Shown here in pieces: positions 27,781 to 34,665 of a stretch of 64,000 bases of DNA. The position numbers were made by a program, and so were the translations under genes. The number at the start of each line of letters is the position of its first letter. Position 1 is the first letter of the stretch. A model generated the notes under the pieces. It worked only from the letters and a program-made list of their open reading frames with translations. It did no database searches and was not told the origin of the DNA. The DNA is from Agromyces hippuratus (GTDB lineage Bacteria > Actinomycetota > Actinomycetes > Actinomycetales > Microbacteriaceae), in the NCBI RefSeq assembly GCF_013410355.1, contig NZ_JACCFI010000001.1, positions 1,798,001-1,862,000 on the forward strand, given 5' to 3'.

Positions 27781-29043
27781 TCAGCGTGCGATCGCGGGTG
27801 GCGCATCGAGCAGCTCGGCCCATGCGCCCCATCGGGGCACCGGCCGGACTGCTTCCGCGATCTCGATGGGTGGCATCTCGGCCGTGTCGATCGTCTCGGA
27901 CCCCTTCGATGAGAGCGTCAACCGCCGCGATCCATCGGCAGCGATGTCGGTGCACGCCGTCAGCGCCGGCTCATCGCCCGCGGTCACCGGCTCGTCGTAG
28001 TCCATGATCGACACCCGATCGAGCAACATGTGGTCACCGACCTGATGCCACCGCATCGTGAGATCTGGAACACCGGGCGGCACCTGCCGGGAAACGTGAA
28101 ACCCCGGATTCGGCCCGCAGGCGACGACCACGACCGCTCTCGGCACACCGGACTCCTCCGGCCCGACGAGCGTCAACTCACCGCCGACCTCGTACATCAC
28201 CCGGCGTGCCTCGTCTTCGCGGATCCACGACGACGCCGCCACCGCATCCTGTCGAACCGGGTCGAAGCGGCCGCAGAACCTGAACCCGCCCGAACCAGCC
28301 GGCGCACCAGCTCTCGATGCAGCCGCCGCCTCCGGATCGCCCATCGCCGAGGTCGATGGCTCTCCAGCCGGCGCTGCCGGTTGTTGTGCGGCCGCAGTGC
28401 TTTCAGGCTGCGCTGCAGCGGACGATCGACCGACGTCATCGCGCATCGCGACGAACACCGTATCGATCTGGGCAGCACTCAGAACCCCGTTGGGGAACAT
28501 GGACAGGTCGAGCAGCTCGTTCCACATGCCCCAGGCGGGCTCGGCTCGACGCAGACGCGAGATGCCCAGCGGCGCCAGTTCAGACGCAGGCTCGGTCACC
28601 CAACTGCCCCGGACTCCGGGATCGGTACGGAACGCGCGCGTCAGGTAGACGGAACCGTCTGGCCCGATCCGCGCTGTCGTCGAGACGTGAGCCTCGTCCC
28701 ATTCCTCAGCCGGCTCAGGGAAGACCATCGCGTGCACAACATCGAGGGCCAGCCCGTCGCCGGTGTTCTTCCACCACAGTTCGAGATCGCAGAAGATCGG
28801 CGCAAGGAATCGACGCACCGTGTAGGACGGAGACGCACCGCACGTGATCACCACCACGTACGGCACCCGTCCCGTCATAGGATCTGCGGGCGGCACCACG
28901 GTCAGCTCCGCGCCCGCGGAGTGCCACCGCCTCTGCGCCTCGGCCTCATCGATCCACGTCCACTGCGGATCCGACGGTGGACGCTGCGTCTGGGCACTGA
29001 AGCGACCGCAGAACCGGAACTCAGCCACCAGATACCACTCCAC
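27781..29043 (-). CDS. internally duplicated protein of unknown function in the toxin/immunity island
   Basis: The 420-residue protein contains two copies of one domain: about residues 8-200 and 253-420. They are joined by an Ala/Ser/Pro-rich linker. Both copies begin FRFCGRF and share W.....EA.R, a GGELTLV or GAELTVV strand, VV..CG.(N/S)P, a GD.L.LD.V segment, DGS..LT and a final W(G).W.ELLD. No enzyme motif, signal peptide or membrane segment is visible. It lies 65 bases downstream of a probable frameshifted gene in a cluster beside a polymorphic toxin, so a double-domain immunity or target-binding protein is possible. GTG starts at 29043 and 29028 cannot be separated. Confidence 0.7.
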   Translation of the reverse strand: MEWYLVAEFRFCGRFSAQTQRPPSDPQWTWIDEAEAQRRWHSAGAELTVVPPADPMTGRVPYVVVITCGASPSYTVRRFLAPIFCDLELWWKNTGDGLALDVVHAMVFPEPAEEWDEAHVSTTARIGPDGSVYLTRAFRTDPGVRGSWVTEPASELAPLGISRLRRAEPAWGMWNELLDLSMFPNGVLSAAQIDTVFVAMRDDVGRSSAAAQPESTAAAQQPAAPAGEPSTSAMGDPEAAAASRAGAPAGSGGFRFCGRFDPVRQDAVAASSWIREDEARRVMYEVGGELTLVGPEESGVPRAVVVVACGPNPGFHVSRQVPPGVPDLTMRWHQVGDHMLLDRVSIMDYDEPVTAGDEPALTACTDIAADGSRRLTLSSKGSETIDTAEMPPIEIAEAVRPVPRWGAWAELLDAPPAIAR

Positions 29044-29107
29044 TCTCTACGGAATGCCGCCGCACCGCATCATCAATGCGAGGCTCGAACACGATATCGC
29101 CGGTTCG

Positions 29108-29432
29108 TCAGACTGGAGTCCCTCGATTCCGTCCTGGCTTCTGCATGAGGAGTTCGTCGTGCTCATGCCGCCGGCACTCTTCGATGAACACCACCGCGGC
29201 TGTCGGGTCGGCACGGAACTGCTCGTATCGTTCAGTGCTCAGCTCGTAGTACTCCTCGTAGTCCACGACGCCATTGCTGACGGGAAATGCCGCGTACTGA
29301 CGGCCAGAACCCTGCTCCACTCCGAGAGAAACGATCGACCCGAGAGACGAACTCGTCCCGGAACCTCTTCGAGTGCGTTTCAGCAGGTGAACCGGTCGAC
29401 ACCAAGGATTCGTTCTCGCCCATCTCACGCAT
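29108..29432 (-). pseudogene. small conserved-looking gene, apparently frameshifted
   Basis: Two overlapping frames each hold half of a plausible ~105-residue protein. The upstream half is MGENESLVSTGSPAETHSKR, continuing FRDEFVSRVDRFSRSG in the frame starting at 29432. The downstream half, SGRQYAAFPVSNGVVDYEEY to GRNRGTPV, is in another frame. The join would fall around 29310-29330. Codon third-position GC looks normal in one frame before the join and in the other after it. The alternative is a single intact 106-residue ORF from a GTG at 29428 whose first ~40 residues look non-coding. Assembly error and true mutation cannot be told apart. Product unknown. Confidence 0.5.
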
Positions 29433-29820
29433 CTCGTCGGAATCCGCTCTGCGGCTCGAAGCTCGACAGCGGTGTGCGCTGCCCGTCGCGGAAGAGTTCG
29501 AGGCCGATCGGCAGGTCGATCACCGAGGTCATGTACAGCACGCTCGAGTCGCGGGCGACGAAGATCACGCCACCGCCTCGAACGGCGCGGACGACGGCGA
29601 CTCCCAGGTCATCGGGCAGGGGCACCACGTTGAGCCGACCGGCATCGGACTGACCCGCGTCGCGAGCGAGCTGCTCGAAGAGTGCGTCCGCCGTCGCGGC
29701 GAGGTCGCGCTGCTCGGATGTGAGCGCCTCCCGGTCGACGACCTCGGGCCGCCATTTCGCGGGCTCCGGCGCCGCGCCTGCCCCCGGGATGAACTCGGGA
29801 TACGACGTCGCCATGGTCAT
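29425..29820 (-). CDS. small immunity-like protein sharing the VRGGG module
   Basis: The 131-residue product (start MTMATSYPEFIPGAGAAPEP) has a C-terminal half matching that of the 31708-32583 protein. Both contain (L)N(I/V)(I/V).LPD.LG......VRGGG.I(Y/F)VA.D.SVL, then a Pro/Asp segment, FR.G.RTP and FE. No signal peptide or membrane helix is visible. It precedes the frameshifted gene with an overlap. The shared module suggests a relative of the Tdi1-like immunity protein that lost its GAD domain, or a free copy of that module. Function unproven. Confidence 0.65.
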   Translation of the reverse strand: MTMATSYPEFIPGAGAAPEPAKWRPEVVDREALTSEQRDLAATADALFEQLARDAGQSDAGRLNVVPLPDDLGVAVVRAVRGGGVIFVARDSSVLYMTSVIDLPIGLELFRDGQRTPLSSFEPQSGFRRDA

Positions 29821-29991
29821 GCACCTTCTGGGAGCTGGGCCGAGCGAGCTGCTTGGGGGGCGGCGCCTGATTCGCTGCGGCTCGGGTGCATACTGTCGAG
29901 CGTACGCGAACCGGGCGCGACGGTGTCCGGGCGATAGGCTGTCCACGCTCGGAGCCGCCCGCCGGCCCGATCAGAACGCGAAAGGGCACCG

Positions 29992-30735
29992 ATGGCCGAG
30001 CCGATCTTCGAGGCATCCGTCGACCGCGCCAAGGTCGACACGGTCGGCCGCTGGAATTCTGGCATCATCCTCGTCAGCGTCGCGCTCGGATGCCTCGTCA
30101 CCGCCGGGCTCGTCTTCGCCATCGCCTCGGGCATGCGTTGGTTCACGATCATCATCGCCGTTCTCGGTGTCGCCGCCTGCCTCATCTCGACGGTGATGGC
30201 ATTGCGGCGGCGACGCGCCCTCATGCTCCTCGTGACGGGCACCGACATCGCCCTCACCGTGACCGACGAAGGTGTGCGCCTCGCGGGCGCCCCGCTCATC
30301 GCCTGGCACGACATGGTCTTCGTGGGTGTGCTCGACGACCGCACGCGTTCGGCACGGATGCAGCGACTCCCCGTATCGGGCCCACTCGCCACCGCCGCGC
30401 TGAAGGCCGGCAACGGCACACTGCTCTGCGAGATCTGCGTGCGCGACGGAGCGGCACTGAAGCGCGCGTTCGGCGGCGATCGCGGTGCCGAACGCGTCAC
30501 CCTCTTCGATCAGTTCGACGGCGCCCGGCGCGGCCTCATCCCCCTCATGCTCGACGCTGTGATCGAAGACTCGACCGCGCACCAGGCGGTCCGGGTACTC
30601 ATCGACGAAGCCTCACGTCGAGGCGTGCCGACCGGCACCCACACGTCGGTCTTCGGGTACTTCGAGTGGAAGGGCCCCATGATCGATCGCAAATGGCCGG
30701 TCGCCGAACGGAAGGACACCCGTGGAACAGCTTGA
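29992..30735 (+). CDS. membrane protein with two N-terminal helices, unknown function
   Basis: The 247-residue protein has two hydrophobic helices (about 25-48 and 50-68), a short RRRR stop, then a long soluble part with beta-rich sequence (GTDIALTVTDEGVRLAGAPL, IAWHDMVFVGVLDDR) that could be a PH-like domain. AAAGGG lies upstream of the ATG. It overlaps the next gene by 14 bases and stands on the opposite strand to the immunity genes on both sides. Confidence 0.75.
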   Translation: MAEPIFEASVDRAKVDTVGRWNSGIILVSVALGCLVTAGLVFAIASGMRWFTIIIAVLGVAACLISTVMALRRRRALMLLVTGTDIALTVTDEGVRLAGAPLIAWHDMVFVGVLDDRTRSARMQRLPVSGPLATAALKAGNGTLLCEICVRDGAALKRAFGGDRGAERVTLFDQFDGARRGLIPLMLDAVIEDSTAHQAVRVLIDEASRRGVPTGTHTSVFGYFEWKGPMIDRKWPVAERKDTRGTA

Positions 30736-31354
30736 ACGACCGCTGACGACCATCCCCCAAGAGGTGCGCCGGGTACGCTCCCGCGGTCTCATGATCACCG
30801 CGGGCGCCTTCATCCTCGCCGGGCTCATCGGGGTCGTCGTGACGCTGACGTTCTACGACGCGATCGTCGAGATGTCGGCCGACTACCAGGGACGGCGGTC
30901 CGGCCTGCGAGCACTCGTGGCGCCCGGCCTCGTGCTGCTCAGCGCGGCGACGCTCATCGGGGGCATCGTCTGGCTGACGGCATGGTCGTACCGCTGGGAG
31001 CGGGTCGAGACCGGCTCCCGGGTGAAGCAGAGCGTGAACGCGTACGCACACGTCGCCCCGCAGGACGCCGCCGCCCTGCTCGATCGATTCCGCACCGGCG
31101 ACCCCCGCGTGTACCTTCCGGTGCCGTCGGCCAGGAGCGGCAACGTCACCTTCGGCATCTGGCTCGCGCCGAAAGACTCGGTGGCCTACGTGACCGTCGT
31201 CGCCAGGTCGGGCAACGGCTGGCAGCCGCTGCCGCCCGTCGTGCTGCGCGAGAACGCCTACGCGGCCATCAGTCAGGTCACGGTCGACAACTACGGCGCT
31301 CGCGCCAGCCAGACGATCGTGAACGGGTTCCTCGACCCGTTCCTGCGCGGCTGA
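30722..31354 (+). CDS. membrane protein with two N-terminal helices, unknown function
   Basis: The 210-residue product starts at a GTG after GGAAGGA and overlaps the previous gene, so the two are probably co-translated. Hydrophobic helices lie near residues 24-44 and 66-88. The C-terminal ~110 residues form a soluble domain with YLPVPSARSGNVTFGIWLAP and NGWQPLPPVVLRENAYAAIS. It has the same layout as its partner, so the pair may form a membrane complex. No family recognised. Confidence 0.75.
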   Translation: MEQLERPLTTIPQEVRRVRSRGLMITAGAFILAGLIGVVVTLTFYDAIVEMSADYQGRRSGLRALVAPGLVLLSAATLIGGIVWLTAWSYRWERVETGSRVKQSVNAYAHVAPQDAAALLDRFRTGDPRVYLPVPSARSGNVTFGIWLAPKDSVAYVTVVARSGNGWQPLPPVVLRENAYAAISQVTVDNYGARASQTIVNGFLDPFLRG

Positions 31355-31372
31355 CGGCTCGGCAGCCCCGGC

Positions 31373-31711
31373 TCAGGTGGCCGACCACCCCGGGAAGCCG
31401 GCGCACCCGTCGGTGAGACGGATGAATCCATCGGCCTTGTCGGTCAGGATGGCGTACGACGTCGCGGCGTCGCCGCCGCTGACGGCTTCGTCCATGCGCT
31501 CGAGGTTGCGCAACGCCGTCGGCAGCCAGTCGAGGAATGCGCCCGGTGGGATGTCGGAGGCGTCTTCGCTGAGGATCGCTCGCACGTCGGCGATGGCCGC
31601 ACGGAGCTCGGGAAGATCTTGCGGGCGGAGCGTCGCGGAGATGCTCACGGCGACGAGCTCGGTCACGGGCAGCCGCAGTCGTTCGCAGCGCTGTTCGAGG
31701 GCCGAGGTCAC
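31373..31711 (-). CDS. small protein coupled to the Tdi1-like immunity gene
   Basis: The 112-residue helical protein has no membrane segment and no recognised motif (it contains LRPQDLPELRAAIADVRAIL and ends DGCAGFPGWSAT). Its GTG start overlaps the stop of the upstream GAD-like gene as GTGA, so the two are made together. Its position suggests a second antidote or an accessory to the first. The 3' end faces the plus-strand membrane genes. Confidence 0.65.
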   Translation of the reverse strand: MTSALEQRCERLRLPVTELVAVSISATLRPQDLPELRAAIADVRAILSEDASDIPPGAFLDWLPTALRNLERMDEAVSGGDAATSYAILTDKADGFIRLTDGCAGFPGWSAT

Positions 31712-32583
31712 GAGGTCGCCCCGCCGTCGCGCCGCTCGAACATGACGTGCGGCGTGCGCTCACCCGACCGGAATGCGGCGAGCCCGGCGTCGAAGTCCAT
31801 CGCCGACGCGACGAACAGCACCGACTCATCAGGCGCGACGTAGATCTTGCCGCCACCGCGTACGGCGTGCACGGCGCAGATGCCGAGCCCGTCGGGCAGG
31901 TCGATGATGTTCAGGTTCGGTGCATCGGTGAGCTTGGCGAACAGACCGCGGGCGACCTCGACGAGGCGATCCCGGTCGGTCGCGGCATCCGCGCCCGCAC
32001 CCGGCTCGCCCTGCGTCGGAATCGGGAGACCGCCGCGCACCCGCGGCTGGCCGGCGAGCTGCGTGATGAGGGCGAGGTGCTCGTAGAGGCCGCCGAGCTG
32101 CAGATTGGCCGCGTCGTTCGGGCCGCCCAGAGCGAGCAGCGGTACGAACCCGAAGCACTGCTCGAACGCGGGAACACCGTCACGGTCGCGCGCGGCCGGA
32201 TACGGCTGCCACTGCCAGACGACGTCGCGGTGACGCTCGTCTTCGATGAGTGCGACGAGCCCGTCGAAGGAGAGGCCCTGCGCCACGTCGATCGCGCCGA
32301 ACCGGAACTTCACGACGAAGTAGGCGCCGCCGGCGTGGAAGACGACGTCGCCGAGGGCCGTCGTGAACAACACGGTCGAACCGTCGGGCATGGCGAAGAC
32401 GCTCCCGAGCATCTGCGCAGCGCGGTCTGGATCGACGACGCGGAAGAACCCGTCGGCGCCGACGAATCCGGCACCCTGACGACGCCACAGGTCGACGACT
32501 TCGGCGGGGACCTGTCCGGCGAACCGGGCAATGGTCTCCTCGCCGATCGGCGCCACCTGGGTGAACGTGTTGAACGTGGTCAT
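31708..32583 (-). CDS. GAD-like/DUF1851 immunity protein (Tdi1-type) with an extra C-terminal module
   Basis: Residues 1-~190 match the GAD-like plus DUF1851 arrangement: IARFAGQVPAEVVDLWRRQG, GFFRVVDPDRAAQML, GGAYFVVKFRFG, then GFVPLLALGGPNDAANLQLG and GLYEHLALITQLAG, the DUF1851 signature. In Agrobacterium this family (Tdi1) neutralises Ntox15-type DNase effectors. The effector encoded ~2 kb upstream contains such a domain. The last ~85 residues hold the VRGGGKIYVA module shared with the 29425-29820 protein. The ATG follows GAGGAAGGA. A 20-bp palindrome lies 83 bases upstream. Pairing with the Ntox15 domain is inference. Confidence 0.85.
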   Translation of the reverse strand: MTTFNTFTQVAPIGEETIARFAGQVPAEVVDLWRRQGAGFVGADGFFRVVDPDRAAQMLGSVFAMPDGSTVLFTTALGDVVFHAGGAYFVVKFRFGAIDVAQGLSFDGLVALIEDERHRDVVWQWQPYPAARDRDGVPAFEQCFGFVPLLALGGPNDAANLQLGGLYEHLALITQLAGQPRVRGGLPIPTQGEPGAGADAATDRDRLVEVARGLFAKLTDAPNLNIIDLPDGLGICAVHAVRGGGKIYVAPDESVLFVASAMDFDAGLAAFRSGERTPHVMFERRDGGATS

Positions 32584-32665
32584 TCCGGTCCTTCCTCAGC
32601 AGGCTTCACGCGACGTGCTCCACGCGGCGAAGGCTTCCACGACACCACAGATCGAGCCGCCGGGC

Positions 32666-32685
32666 GATGGGGAGCGCTCCCCATC
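32666..32685. promoter_or_regulatory. candidate operator, perfect 20-bp palindrome
   Basis: GATGGGGAGCGCTCCCCATC is its own reverse complement. The core ATGGGGAG-N2-CTCCCCAT recurs upstream of the first WXG100 gene at 41651. It lies in the 160-base gap before the Tdi1-like gene, where a promoter is expected, so it is probably bound by a dimeric regulator. The protein is not in the window. Confidence 0.7.
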
Positions 32686-32744
32686 CTGTCGCACATGCGC
32701 CGCTCGCGGCGAACCGGGCGGGCATAGTCGGCCGACCGGTGCGA

Positions 32745-33113
32745 TCAGAGGCGCCCGGGGTGCGGAGGAACCTCGACACCGGCCGCGATGAACGGAGCGA
32801 CCAGCACCTCGTAGTGCTCGGCAGTGAGCGTGGCGCGGGTCTGAACGGCTCGGGCCGCCATCACGGTCGCGCTCTTCGCGTCGGAATGCAGGCCGGCCAC
32901 GTGCGCATCGAGCTCCGCCGTCAGCGGGCGGAGCGCCTCGCGAACATCGTGATCGAGTTCGGAGTTCTCGGCGGCTGAGATCTTGATGGCCTCGCTCGCC
33001 GCACGACCGGCGGGCATCCAGAGGTTCAACGATTCATCGAAGATCGTCGCGAGTTCTTCCGCGGGCAGGGCAGCAACCTGCTCGATGAACCGTGCCGTCG
33101 CGGCATCCAGCAT
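32745..33113 (-). CDS. immunity-like paralogue 3 of the ~125-residue family
   Basis: The 122-residue helical protein is similar along its length to the 33931-34308 product: (M)L(D/E)AAT..F(I/V)E, SAAENSELDH(D/E)(V/I)R.AL, ELDA....LHSDA(K/R)(S/A)A, then LT.E.Y.VLV.PF(I/V)..G(V)E(V/I)P(P/R)HP at the end. It has no signal peptide. The ATG follows GGAAGGAAG. It is the third copy in the island behind the toxin. Function inferred only from position. Confidence 0.7.
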   Translation of the reverse strand: MLDAATARFIEQVAALPAEELATIFDESLNLWMPAGRAASEAIKISAAENSELDHDVREALRPLTAELDAHVAGLHSDAKSATVMAARAVQTRATLTAEHYEVLVAPFIAAGVEVPPHPGRL

Positions 33114-33182
33114 CGTCTTCCTTCCTCGAGTCCTGCATGAATGGCTCTCGCCCCGTGGCGAAATGCCTGACGCGCGGAACGA

Positions 33183-33458
33183 TCACTCGTCTTCTTCGAC
33201 CACGAAGCCGTTGCGTTCGGCTGCATCGAGGAAGGCATCGAGATCGGCTGCTTCACGGAGAAGGACGGCGAGCCTGCCCTCGAAGGATGGCGAGTGGAAG
33301 CTCGCGGTTGCGAACGGATGCGTGACGACGGCGGCTCCAGGCAGCGGAGGCGGGGTCGAGGTGCTCACGAGCACGCCGGGTTCACCGGCGATCTCCATCA
33401 CGATCCGGTCATCGCGGCGCAGCCGGTACCTGCGCACTGGGGCGATCTCGTCGTTCAC
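33183..33458 (-). CDS. 91-residue protein in the immunity island
   Basis: It starts at a GTG overlapping the previous stop as GTGA (an in-frame GTG at 33479 is the alternative). The sequence has an Arg-rich N-terminus (RRYRLRRDDRIVMEIAGEPG), a Pro-rich turn, and a helix LAVLLREAADLDAFLDAAER ending FVVEEDE. I recognise no family. Context suggests an antidote or accessory. Confidence 0.6.
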   Translation of the reverse strand: MNDEIAPVRRYRLRRDDRIVMEIAGEPGVLVSTSTPPPLPGAAVVTHPFATASFHSPSFEGRLAVLLREAADLDAFLDAAERNGFVVEEDE

Positions 33459-33838
33459 GATGCGGGGCCCGGCGCCCACGGTGGCACTTCGGCGCCCACG
33501 ATAAGGAAGGGATGGGTGAGCACCCCGTACTGCTCCTCGGAGAGCTTCGCCTGTTGCACGACACCGAGTGCGGCGGTCATCGTGTCCATGATCGCGTCAT
33601 GGAGATCCGCGCTCGGATCGGCATGGAATCGCTCATGCATGGGAACGAATGCATCGCGAACCCGCTTGTCGAAGGCACTTCGGTCGGCCGCCGAGAGCTT
33701 CGCCGCCTTCCGCGCCGAGGTTCGAACCGAAGTTCCCGTGGCGCGCGCCCCCTCGCTGACCGTGACGAAATCGGTTGTCGTCAGCTGCTGCACGGAAGCG
33801 AGGAAGCGATCCAATCTCCGGGTGTCCACGACGATCAT
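33455..33838 (-). CDS. immunity-like paralogue 2 of the ~125-residue family (divergent)
   Basis: The 127-residue protein shares the family's end, KLSEEQYGVLTHPFLIVGAE followed by VPPW, and the middle pattern R.AF.P....FHADPSADLHDA with the 32745 and 33931 products, but its N-terminus differs. AGGAG precedes the ATG. It lies between paralogue 1 and the 91-residue gene, each almost touching the next, so all are probably on one transcript. Confidence 0.65.
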   Translation of the reverse strand: MIVVDTRRLDRFLASVQQLTTTDFVTVSEGARATGTSVRTSARKAAKLSAADRSAFDKRVRDAFVPMHERFHADPSADLHDAIMDTMTAALGVVQQAKLSEEQYGVLTHPFLIVGAEVPPWAPGPAS

Positions 33839-33930
33839 CCTCTCCTGCGGGTCACCGACGGTCAGGCATCACTCGCAACTCTACGGAAGTGCACGGCGTG
33901 CGGGGATACCTCGACGCCGTCGGCGCCCGC

Positions 33931-34308
33931 TCAGTTCTCGGCGTCCTGACTCGGGTGGCGCGGAATCTCCACCCCGCTGCCGACGAACGGTTCGACCAGC
34001 ACCCGGTACTGCTCGGGTGTGAGCTTGCCGCGCTTGAGAATCGCGCGAGCCGTCGTCGAGATCGCAGCCCGGGCATCGGAGTGCAGCCCCATGTGGACGG
34101 CATCCAGTTCGGCTGCGCGCGGAAGCAGGGCACTGCGGATCTCGTGGTCGAGCTCGGAGTTCTCAGCTGCCGAAGGGACCGCGGCACGGCTCGCCTCCTT
34201 GCCGCCTTCACGTCGCAGTGCCACCAGGCGGCCGAACGCCTCTGCCAGTGCCTCCGGCGCCAGGGCGGTCGCCTCTTCGACGAATGTCACGGTCGCTGCT
34301 TCGAGCAC
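33931..34308 (-). CDS. immunity-like paralogue 1 of the ~125-residue family
   Basis: The 125-residue helical protein is the closest relative of the 32745-33113 product (shared AAENSELDH, LHSDARAA, then KLTPEQYRVLVEPFVGSGVE near the end). It starts at GTG after TTGGAGGAG. It lies just downstream of the YrhB-like gene and the toxin. A duplicated antidote next to a multi-domain toxin is a common pattern, but no biochemical role can be read from it. Confidence 0.7.
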   Translation of the reverse strand: MLEAATVTFVEEATALAPEALAEAFGRLVALRREGGKEASRAAVPSAAENSELDHEIRSALLPRAAELDAVHMGLHSDARAAISTTARAILKRGKLTPEQYRVLVEPFVGSGVEIPRHPSQDAEN

Positions 34309-34360
34309 GACTCCTCCAATTCCCTCATGACCGGAAGCCGAATCCAGATGGTCCGTGCAC

Positions 34361-34651
34361 TCAGTTAACCGGCGCTGCGACCTGCGTCATCGCGTTGACC
34401 TTCTTGACGTGCAGGTTGCGCATCCCCTCGTGAACGTCACCGGTCTGCTTGTCGATGAAGATCACACGGTTGTCCCACCGTGCGAACGCCTCCCGGCCGT
34501 CGACCAGGAACTCTCGCGCACCCCACACGGGCAGGAAGTCGGAGGCATCCTCGTACCACTCAGGTGCGATGTACAGCTCGCCTGAGATTGCAGGGGGATG
34601 CGAAACGAAATACTGCTCGAGCAGAGACCGTGCCTCTTGGATCGTCACCAT
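34361..34651 (-). CDS. YrhB/Imm35-like immunity protein
   Basis: The 96-residue protein (VTIQEARSLLEQYFVSHPPA) has the layout of the YrhB (Imm35) family: an N-terminal EA...L helix, a central W-containing strand with GAREFLVDGREAFARWDN, then RVIFIDKQTGDV, where the family has a VD..TG turn. It begins just past the toxin stop; a GTG six codons earlier overlaps that stop as GTGA, so coupling is likely either way. Its place directly behind the toxin suggests it protects against the C-terminal module. Family assignment is moderate. Confidence 0.6.
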   Translation of the reverse strand: MVTIQEARSLLEQYFVSHPPAISGELYIAPEWYEDASDFLPVWGAREFLVDGREAFARWDNRVIFIDKQTGDVHEGMRNLHVKKVNAMTQVAAPVN

Positions 34652-34665
34652 GTTCCCAGTCTCTC

